64,000 nt of DNA from Lymantria dispar. Taxonomy: Eukaryota > Arthropoda > Insecta > Lepidoptera > Erebidae. Positions 38,001-50,000 of this stretch are shown piece by piece. Location of the stretch: contig CM063448.1 of the NCBI GenBank assembly GCA_032191425.1, positions 36,742,908-36,806,907 of the forward strand, read 5' to 3'. The position numbers were made by a program, and so were the translations under genes. The notes beneath the pieces are model-generated. The model was not told where the DNA came from. It ran no database searches and saw nothing but the letters and a program-made list of their open reading frames with translations. Position 1 is the first letter of the stretch, and every line of letters starts with the position of its first letter.

Positions 38001-41000
38001 CATTGACATTCCTATTCTTATTTAAATCGCATTATACTAACAATTTATTATCATGCACTGCTTTGTATATGAAGCAAGTTTAGTTCGGCTAAGACAAATG
38101 TTTATAGTTTAAAGACGAAAATTGGTTCTTTCTTGAACTGAATGGAGAAAGTATGTTGGATTTACAGAGGATAACATGAACAGCGTTTCACATAAGACTT
38201 GGTGGTAAATCTTTGGTGTTATCAACGGAAACTATATAAGATTCTAGTTTCATCATTTACATCATTATCCTTGCAGCTCATATACGTCCAACTGCTGGAC
38301 TAGGGCGTCCTCCACAAAAGCAGAGAAATTGATTTTATTTTACCATGCTGGTCAGGGACGTTAGCACAGGATTTTATTTTAAGTTTTCCTACTCTTGCAT
38401 AGATGTTATATGCATATTGCATCCCTTAGTCGTCTTGGACGACAGCCACGGGCAAGAATCAAGAATCTTACGGAAGCTGTGGAATGGTGGATTTTGTCAC
38501 ATTTATAGTTTTAACTGAAAAAATCATTTTATGCTTTTTTGGTCTTTGCATACTTCTTTTGCAAAGAATGTTTATGTTTACAGAGAGAGAGAGACAGAAT
38601 TATATAACGTGATTGTTTTGTAGGCGAGTACGAAGTGGTGTGCTGACCGGGAGCTCGCGTACAAGGTGTCGTACCTGGTGATGCTTCGCAGCTGGAACGT
38701 GGCACACTCGAGGCTCATCACGTCGGAGTTCCTGCGCGACATGGCACGCTGTCGGCCCGAACACGACCTCGACGTGATCGTCAACGCGTACTACAATCAT
38801 CAGGACACGATGCTCTACGACATGTCAGTATTTATACTAACTTGAAACTGAACAATTAGTACCTTCTGAAGTGACTTCCTACGGATATAATATGATGATT
38901 TCTGACGTTTACACGAGTATTACACATTGTAAATAAAACTACTTTACGGATTTTATCGCATTTGTATTAGATTATTACAGAGATTTAAATAAATCTTTGT
39001 AATAACTATAACTTGTCACACGTCCAGTGACATCTTAGTCCACCCGTGACCATGAACGCTGTAAAGTATTCGGAACGTCGGGCAATCAAAAATAAAATAC
39101 AGACGCGATAAAATCTGTAGTTTTATTTACATCTCTGTTCGTATGTTTGTAATTGATCTCCTTCTCAACGGCTGGACCGATTTTGATGGTTTTTTTTTGT
39201 GGCTGTTGCGATAGATTTAAGAATGATTATGTTTAATAATTACAACCGGTAGGTGGTGCTGCGATTGATTACAAAGAGAATTCCCTTTTTTTAATTTAAA
39301 GAGAGCATCTGTTGTGTCAGCTAATATACATCTATGCAAGACAATGATTACTCAATTAGGAATACACCAACTTATCTGACCATTAGTACAGGTTATATAC
39401 GTCCCATTGCTGGGCCGGCCTCCTCCACGATGGGAGGGAAATTAACCTACTATATCACGCTGGTCAGACGGATTGATACAGAGAGGTTTTGCCTTCCTTG
39501 CAACGATGTTATATGCATATTATAATCTCTTAGCGGTCTCTTACGACACCCACGGACAAGACAGGGGGTGGTGAATGGTATTCTTACTCCGTCACCACAC
39601 AGATCTACGCGTGGCGCTGTGATTAACAGAAGCAGAGCAGTGCCTATAACTGTTTAGCAAATAGAGCGAAATTTAGCAAAACCGGCCGCTAAATGCATAG
39701 TCGCCGTTGTCATAACAACTGCTGAAATAACGAGCATTAATTAATGTATTGTAAATATTGTTAATGTCGATCTTAGAATAATAACGTATAGAAGGTAAGT
39801 TCGCGCACAAAAAATGAAGCATTTCAATTGGAGCCTAATGGAGCTTACGCCGGAACCGTTCCGTAATGTACAAGTCATTGTACTGCACGTACGTACGCAA
39901 CTCTTAATAAATAAATAGGTAATTATGACGGTTTGTGCATTCAAATAGTGTCATAAGACATTTGAAAAACTTAAAAAGATTTTTAACATTACTCTTAAAA
40001 GTATTTCGACGATTTATGTTAATAAAAACAAAATTTGATTTCATAATTTGTATAGTGGTGTGCGTGTGTACGTGTGTAATCATCTGCGCGCCATTAGCAT
40101 TTTTAGATTCATATTTCAAAAGTTCGAAGTATTGACACTATCCTTCTATACGTTATTATTCTAAGATGTCGATATTATTATTACTGCCAAGAGCCGAAGC
40201 GAGACGAAAATAATAGGATTATATAGGTAATTAATGTACTAAAGTGAAGCTAGTGGCGCAACTAGGTTATTTGTAATTGCAATATTACATTTTATAAATA
40301 ATATGTTTGAAACTAAAGTTAATATGTTTTGTCATTTTTATGCAATCAATAGTGTGAATGATAATGTGAGGTAAGTACTCACACACACACTTTCATGTCT
40401 AGTTGTGTAATAAATGATCAGTAATGTTACATAGTTTGTCCACACAGTGCTTAGTTACACATAGGGGCACGATATCGAACAGAAAGTATCGAAACTGTTC
40501 TCATAGTAGATAGACATAAAGTAGTATCGAAGAAAAAGTATCGTACTCAATAAAGTATCGATACTTCAAACTATTGAGTACTGAGTACTTTGCCTGGCAT
40601 CTGTCGTGGTGAACTATTTTTTTAGGAATTTTGACCGTCTGTGAACGGATTAAAATATTGCGAGCCACATTTTAGAAAGTTCATTACGTTTGAACTAGAC
40701 GGCGTTACCATAAATATAAACTGTAAAGTCAAGTTCAACATGGATACTCACTACTCTTTATTCGATACGATACCTGCCAAAAAGTACTCATTGAGTAAAA
40801 GTATCGAAAGCAAATTATCGAGTACAAAAGTATCAGTATCGAAAGAAAAGTACTCGATACCTAAAAGTATCGATACTTTTTTCGTGTCCCTAGTTACACA
40901 TTTTATATATTTGAATTTAAATCGTGATGATTCAGCCTTCAGTTATGTTTCCAAATACAGCCCTTCGAACCTTTATCTCCAATGGTATTGAGATTAGCTT

Positions 41001-44000
41001 TCCTAATTATTTCTGTGGTTTGCGGAAGTGTTACACATTGTAAATAAAACTTTTTAACGGATTTTATCGCGTTTGTATTTGATATTGAATTGCCCAACGT
41101 TTCGCACACTTCACAGCATTCATGGTCACGGGTGGACTAAGATGTCCTAGCCTATCTAGTTTCGATAAAATATCATTTCTGCTTTGAGTGTTTGACCTCC
41201 ATTATTGAAATACAATATAATTAATGATCGCACTAAATGTTAAGATGTTTCAAAGTGCGGCAACTAGTCAATAATCTGATACGAGTACTTGAAGCCCACG
41301 GCTTAACCGTCTCTTCGAGGCACAGCTTTACGCACCATGTTTTCCTTCATTGTTAGAACAAGTGATCATTAATCTATACTTCTTGTAATATGCTATGGTA
41401 ATACTTGACAACATCTGACCTGATGGCTCGTGGTTATTACACGTATGATCATATTAACTTTATGGTCTTATTTGGATGATCAGTATACGAAATTTGCTCG
41501 TCAAATAATATTGTAAATTTTTTTCTTCGTCTTTAGTTATAAAAGTAGAGATAGTCCACCTGATTGTGAAATGTAACTGGTACTCTTGGAATGCTTCAAT
41601 AGCAAGGGCGTAGTCATGTGTGCTCCCGGTAACGTGAGATTCGGGATTTCAAGTCTCTTGTTCACAGTAAAAAGGACAGTAGCAAATTGTTACTGGTCAG
41701 ACGTAGATTTTCTATGAGAATGTGATACTATCATGGGCGAGCCGGCCCATTTATGAGTGCAGCGTAACTCTACCACAATAGTACCTTATTAACAGAAGTT
41801 ATGTTTCTAGGGACATTTCTAACGCGCCATGGAGCCAACTAGTCAGTAATGTGGCAGTGGTGGAGTTCCTCGCGCTGATGGTGGAGAGGAACGGCTGGAA
41901 CGAGACCGCACACCACTGGGACTTCACCACAATAACGCTCTGCTCGCTGCTCACCTCTATACACAAGTCGCAACACAACTGGGGCACCACCAGGGTACGT
42001 TCAACATTATATATAAATTTTAAATAAAACTACTTTACGGATTTTATCGCGTTTGTATTTGATTTTTGATTACCCGACGTTTCGAACACTTTACAGCGTT
42101 CATGATCACGGGTGGACTAAGATGTCTCACGTCCAACAAATCAAAATGTGGGTCAATATTTAATAACTAATTTCTGTATCGGGTAGATAATTATAAATTT
42201 TCTGCAGTAACGATGACTTGTTGGACGTGAGTCATCTTAGTCCACCCGTGATCATGAACGCTGTAAAGTGTTCGAAACGTCGGGTAATCAAAAATCAAAT
42301 ACAAACGCGATAAAATCCGTAAAGTAGTTTTGTTTAAAATGTATAATACTCGCGTAAACATCAGATATCATTATTATATATAAATGTTCCCAAGGGTGCC
42401 AATTCGTCTTTATAAGTTTCCCAGGAGCAATCTCCTGGTAGGAGGTATCACTAAGAAAGAACGAGCAATAGCAATCTATTGCTCGTTCTTTCTTAGTGAT
42501 ACCTCGCCTCATTTATATGACCCTCTCAGTAAAATAATGGGTGGTGACAGATTGTACTCTTAACTCTTCACCATCCAGGAATATTTTTAGGGTTACCTTT
42601 GATCACCAAGGACAAGGACTCGGTACCTGCGGCCCGCCCAAACGAGCGGCAGAGAGGTAGTACACGTCGGATGGTTTGAGCCTGCTATGGACAAACTATA
42701 GTCTGTATCCTAAAAGAAAAGGGTTACACCTATAGGGAAAGGGAATTGTCCAGCTACACGACACTAGTCAGACATGTTGGTATATTTATTTCTAGTTTTC
42801 CATCTGTTGCATAAATGTTATGTGCATATGAAATGTAGTAAGTTAAGAGGTATTCTTTTAAGTAATTATATATTTTGTTCAGATAACTTTTAAGCATATT
42901 GTACATTTTTTAATTATAATTTATCTATTACGGATTTTTTTTATTCATTGTAAGCTCTATGTCAAAACTTGTAATTGGCCTTTGTTATCTATACCAACAA
43001 ATAAAATTGGATTGTCTGTTTGTAATGTCAAAATAATAGACTTTTTTCATGCTCACACGGTTATTTGGACGATACCTATGTCTAAAAATCACTTTATATT
43101 TTTTTTGTCTGTCTGTCTGTTTGTTCCGAGTAATCTTCAAAACGGCTGGACCGATTTAAAAAATTCTTTCACCAATGGAAAGCTATAATATCAGGGAGTA
43201 AACTAGGCTATATTTTATCCCGGTATTCCCACGGGATCGGGAACTACGCGGGTAAGGCGACAGAAACCGAAGCGAAGTGAGGACGGGTTGCTAGTTTAGT
43301 ATATATTGTTAAGCATGTATTAGCTGTAAGTTTGCCGAATAAATAAAATATTATATCCCTTACGTCAGCCACGGGCAAGATAGGGAGTGGTGAATTGTAT
43401 TCTTACTCCGTCACCACTCGGAATAATAAATCTGTAATGTGTAGATAAAAACCTCTGTAATAAAAAACCTTAGTCTTTCCATGACCATAAACGCAGAAAA
43501 CTATTCACAACATTGAAAAATTAATAATTAAATGCGAACACTATAATTATTATTATCTCAGCCAACATAAGTCGCATTTTTGGGCTTGGGTCTCCTCCAC
43601 AATGGTAGCGACATTGACCTACTACACTACGCTGGTCAGACGTAATGGTATAGGGTTTTATGTCGCGCTTCCCTTCTCTTGCATAGATGTTATCTGTATA
43701 TCATATCCCTTAGTCAGCTTTTACGACACCCACCGGTAAGAGATGGTGAACTGTATTCTTACTCCATCAACGCTACAAAATAATAGTTTTATTTCATACT
43801 AGCAATCCGCCCTCGCTTCGCTTCGGTTATAGGTTATAGTCGTTTTACCCACGTAGTTCCCGTTCCCGTGGGAATACCGGGATAAAATATAGCCTAGTTT
43901 ACGCCCTGATATTATAGCTTTCCATTGGTGAAAGAATTTTTGAAATCGGTCCAGCCGTTTTGAAGATTACCCGGAACAAACAGACAGACAGACAAAAATT

Positions 44001-47000
44001 TTTAATTGCTATTTTAGGCATAGGTGTCGTGCAAATAACTGTGTGAGCATGAAAAACTATTATTTTGACATTACAAACAGACACTCCAATTTTATTTATT
44101 GGTATAGATGTGCGATAACCGCATACAATCATCATCATCATCGCAGCCCACATATGGCCCACTGTTGGGCTCGTGCCACCTCCACAATGGGAGGGAACGA
44201 CCTAGTGTACCATGCCGGTCAGACATGTTGGTATAGGGTTTCATTTCGTGTTTTCCTTATCTTGTACGGATGTTAAGTGCACATTATATCCCATAGTCGT
44301 CTTTTACGACATCCACGAGCAAGATAGGGAGTGGTGAATTGTATTCTTAGTCCGTCACCACACGGACAGCACAATATCACATCTGTTTTTTTTTTCTTTG
44401 TTTATAACATTAGGTGGCAATGTTGACACGTTCAGTGTTGAACCTGTATCGCGTCGTGTCCGAGTTCATATCTAACATACGCGGTGAGAGCGAGCGACGA
44501 GAGCCACTGCCGCATGTCTTCGACCTGATCAAGGAGTGGAAGGACATCTTCGCGCCGGACACACACGACACTATATACACAATGATCGTACACGTGTTGG
44601 GTATGTACACAACAATACACGTATATATGTATATCTGTCTGTCTATTTGTTATTTTTCAACGACTGAAATATTTTCTACAGGATCTAAGTAAATTTAATT
44701 TAGGAAAAGTCTCTACAATTTTTTGCCTAACACTAACCCTTCTCGAGATATCGAATTAAACGCGTTTTCATCGAAATGATCTTGAGCTGACCTTCGGCGA
44801 AGCCCTCAAATTAGAATTTATGCTCAGAATACACTCCCCCGTCGATCCTTAATAATCCCCAAACGTATTTTCATGTTTATTCATTTCGTAATTTGACTGG
44901 ACTAAACAGTAGAACGTATATGAGCTGAAATGATGATCAATGTTATTCCACAGGTACATGCGACAGCACGCGTATCACGGCACCTCAGGCGGTGGTACTG
45001 TCATCCCTGGTGTCTACATTGCCGCATCTGTCATGGTATTCGCTGGCGCCGAGCCGCTCCGCTGGCGAGCTGGCGCTGTCCGCTCTGGCGAGGCACGCAG
45101 CGACAGCGCTACGCCTTCCAGCGCACCCCGCACACAAGTACCTCGCCTACCATCTGCTACTCAACTTGGCCGAGGGACTTGTGTTTGATGATTGTAAGAC
45201 TTTCATGTTATTTTACCACGTTTCAATTACTATATCCACTATCAAAATACTCCAATTCTATTTTTTACCATATATTTGATATACACATATGCTACAGCAA
45301 TTAGATAAGAATTTATATCTAAATGCATTTAGGACAATCAATTAATCTGGACTGAAATAAAATAATCATTGAATATTGTTATCATACTTTGCAGCTCAAA
45401 AGTTAACATTGTGGAGTGAAGAGAACTCAACTGAAGGTGATGAAGAGAAGGCACCTCCTGAATTTTTATTTGATTACTTCCAAGACACGTTCACTCATTT
45501 ACATGAGATCGTCGATGCGGCACTCAACAATGTTGTGTAAGTTAAATATTCAAAACATACTTTAATCGAAGTATTGTACTAGATAAAATATTTTAATGCT
45601 GAAGTATCACGAGGGTAGATAAGCATACAACGAATTTTAAACTGTAAAATCGTTACTGAGCAATCAGATGAAGATTACATGGTCAATTATATTGAAAAAC
45701 AACAGTACCTAATATAGTACCCTGAGGTAAACCTATCACATAGTTAATAAAGTATAATTTTATTACCACGTAATTCATTTTGTGTAGACAATTCACATTG
45801 AATTTCTCAATAAAACACTAAAATATACATATGTAAGTGTTAATTGTACATGTTTATTTAACTGGATCATTTATAATTTATGCTCAACACAATAAAAAGC
45901 TTTATGTAAAACCAACTTGCAAAATGTTAAACGTGAACTATTTCTATACTTTTAAAAATGTTATTATATTGTCTTAATAAATAGTGTATGTTGTATTTAA
46001 TAGGTTAGGTGAGGAGATCTGCGAGCTGGTACCCCTGTCAGACAGTCACAGCATGACGCTTGGCTGGTTGTTACTGGCGGATGCTCTGGCGGCAATGTGT
46101 AAACTTGCGAGGGGCGACCTTGAACAATTCTATATACAGATATATAGGTGAGAATTTTTCAAAACCTATTGCATACATGTATTGTCATCATCATCATCAT
46201 CTCAGCCCATATACGTCCCACTGTTGGGCTCGGGCCTCCTCCATAATGGAAGGGTAATTGACCTACTATACCACGCTGGTCAGACGTGTTGGTATAGGGT
46301 TTTATTTCGAGTTTTCCTTCTCTTGCATAGATGTTATATGCGTTTTATATCCCTTAGTCGTCTCGTACGATCACCCACGGGTAAGATAGGGGGTGGTGAA
46401 TTGTATTCTTACTCCGTCACCACACGGATTAACATGTATTGTATTAAATTTTAATTTCAGTATGGTGACGGAGGAAGAATCACATTTACCACCCCTTGTT
46501 TTGCCCGTGAGTGTTGGAAAACACAACTAAGAACGAATAGTTGTTAGTTGTGTTTTCCAACACATACTCCGACACTTAATAATGTGTATATAACATTTCA
46601 TCATTTCGGCTTATATGCAACTCACTGTTGTGCTTGAAGCTCCTCCACATCCATAGCAGGGAGTTTGACTACCAGATCGCGCTGGTTAAATGGATGAGTA
46701 TAACATTTTATTTCGAGTTGCCCTTCTTTTTTATGGATGTTATATGCATATGAAGTCCATTAATCTTCTTGACGACACCCAAGGACAAGGTAGAGAGTGA
46801 TGAATGATATTTTTACTTCGTCATCCCATTGCAAACAACATCTATGTATAGAAACCCGCCTGATCGGTGTGACATAGTAGGTTTATTACTTGCCTAAAGT
46901 GGAGGATACTCGAAGACCAGTAGTGGAACGTATATCAGCTGTATCTTGAAATGTAGTAAAGTAAGACATAATACGAATAGTAGCGGTATGTCGACTACAA

Positions 47001-50000
47001 GGTTATGCACAGATGGCACTAGTGGTTAAGATACCGACCTACTGTACCAGCGGCGGGGGCTCAAATCCCACACAGGACGATACTTTGTATGATCCACAAA
47101 TTGTTGTTCAGAGTGTAGATGTATTTTATATTTGTTATATGTTTGTAAACTCCCCTGTGACACAAGGAAATTTCCTTCGTGGACATTTTTTTTAAATACA
47201 CTATTGTTTAGGGAACGTAAGTACGCGCCGGCGCTACTCTCGTGCTCTCTGCGTCTGCTGCCCTCTGAGGTGTTTGCGTACGCGGACGACAGCAGTGGCA
47301 CCGCCCCCCTACCCACACAGTACAGCGACGCCTTCCTACAAGTGAATGCATTCACCATGTACGGTCAGTATACACACACACATACATATGTATAACCAGT
47401 AACCCGCATAGTTCCCGTTTCCGTGGGGAAACCGAGACAATACATAGCCTAAATTACTCCTTATATTATTACTTATATCGACAGCTACTTAGTAGTAAAA
47501 TATTATCATAATCTGGCCAGCCGTTTTGAAGATTACTCCAAACAAACAGACAGACAAAATTTTTTTAAGTCGCGCAAATGGCATTGGTGGTTCCGGGAGC
47601 ATTTCCGCAGACTCGCTTCACGGCTCGTCGGCGCGGCGTCCGCTCTATCGTGGCTTATGCCGAACGTGGGCGGACCGAGCACTACGTGTCGACGACTGTA
47701 CGCGGGGGTTATCCGGTCGATGGCCCTGTACGGCGCACCGGTGTGGGCGGGGTCCCTGACGGTCCGACTCAGGGCTCTACTGTGGTGACCACAGAGGGCC
47801 ATGGCGGTCAGGACCATACGCGGATACCGCACGGTGTCGACGGAGGCAGTGTGTCTATTGGCCGGGACTCCCCCGTGGGACCTGGAGGCGGAAATGCTCG
47901 CCGGTTTGTATCGGCGGGTGACGAGGACACGGCGCAGCATACGCTCGAGTTTGTGCCACCTGGGCAGAGCAGCGTCTTGAACTCGTCGCAATCATCGGTG
48001 CCGACCTGACGCTGTAGCAGCCTTCTGCGAGGCATTAGTCTCGCGAAAGGAGGCGGTGCAGCGCGTACGCGAGGAACGTCTCCTCGACGATGCGAACCGC
48101 CGCGGCGACTGGGGCGGCGTAGGCGCGATTACCTGCGCCTCATGCCGCCCTAGCCGAAGCCGCGGATGACGTGACCGGGGAACTAGTCCGTCACCCGCCG
48201 AGAGGCCGACCGCGTGAGGAAAGACCGACGTCCTCCCCGAGGGGGAGACGTCCGTCGATGGGAGGGTACCCCTCAATCGGGGGTATTCTGTCGGGCCGAC
48301 CACAGACGTCGAGTCACCCTGCTCCGGTGGTCGGTCCAATGACGAAGGCGACGTGTCACGGGTGGGTTACGGGTGTGCGTGCTTACGCCCCTCTGTCGCC
48401 CCGGAGGGAATAGTGCGAGGAGTGCGCAGACCGTAATCCACACCCAAAAAAAAAGGGGACGTGCAAATAACCATATCAGCATGAAAAAAGTTGTTTTCAC
48501 ATTGCAAACAGACACTTCAATTTTATTTATTGTATAGATAATTAAGTGTAATGATATTTGTAGGCAAGTAACGCAATTTCTTTGTTTAATATTTTTCTTT
48601 ATTAATATGTAGATGCGAGTAAAGGCAGTGATGTCAGTCTGTTGGCGTGTCGCTGTGTGCTGAGCGCTGTCTGCGGGGCGGGCTGCGGCTCAGCTCGAGG
48701 CTGGTGGGGTGCTGCAGTACCGCGAGTGTCGCGTCAGCTCGAGCGAGTTGTCACCGCGTACGTGGCGCCGCACGCCATCAAAGAACAACTCAATAATCTA
48801 CACAACAGGGCCGCTGAGATCGACGACACTGAGGTACACTTCTTTTGACAGCTTAAGAAAAATTATGAGAGTAAATTTTTAGGATACGTGCGCACACCGT
48901 CACAAATGTCAACTAGGTCATGATTTATAATAAAACTTTCAATGTATTAAATATTTTTTTTTTATTATCAGTGTCTTTTTTGTATAAATGTATGTAGGAT
49001 ACTGCAAATGATAACATTTTTAGAAAGTATAAACTATAATTTCTTACCAGCGTACATAACGTACACACATACTTTTTTTTTTCTAAAGACAACCCTATGC
49101 CAACACGTCTGATCAGAGTAGTATAGTAGGTCGATTTCCTTCCTACTGTGGTGGAGGCTCGAGCCCAACAGTGGGACGGATATGAGCCGAAATGAACTCG
49201 TTTCGAGATTGTTCCAAATGAATGGAAATTAACCTATTTTATCACAGTCCGTCGTTACATATGTATTTAATAATATGTATATATAACAGATACGTATAGC
49301 GTGGTCGTCATATGAGGTGGTGTGTCTGCTCGCCGTGGAGGAGTGTCACGTGGAGCTGCGCGCGTGGCTCTCACGAGCACACCCCCTGGTGCCGCCCCGA
49401 CTAGCCGTGCCGGACACAGCCGGGCCCGGCGGGAACACCCAGTGGCTCGCACTATACCTCGCATACCAGGTACACCGGGGAACATATTACTGTACTCGTA
49501 CAGATTAACATTTTTAATTAGCATCCAAACATCTCATCAATTTCTTAAGTCTTACTGTAAAAATAAATACGGAACCCAAATAAATGAAATTATTTTATAT
49601 GACAATACGCCGCTTTGAGAAATGTTTGTTTTTGGCAGACCTCTAAAACACATTTAACAGATTTAAATAAAAAATAAACTTAAAATAACAAATTGTTAAT
49701 TGCACATGGAATTTGAGCCCGAGACATTCATTTAGACAACCACGCCATTAATACTGTTCTTATTTAAGAGCAAACATTTCTCAGATTTTGTCGATTATCA
49801 AAATTCATAATTTTTTGTTCACATTATTTATATATTTCACTATATAGACAGAGAGAGAGAGAGAGTGAGAAAGAAAACAAGCTGGATCACGTATTCTCAC
49901 GCCGCCCACCCGTTAAATATCCGAGTCCGTGACTAAAAATAATGTTGTGTTGTATAGAACGGTACACTGCTGAACGCGTTGAAGATGTGGACGCAGGCGG

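Noticed and set aside
47526..48009. Host-like ORFs of 77-152 codons between LTN1 exons 22 and 23
   Set aside because: All fall within the R1 insertion and are frame-shifted readings of it.
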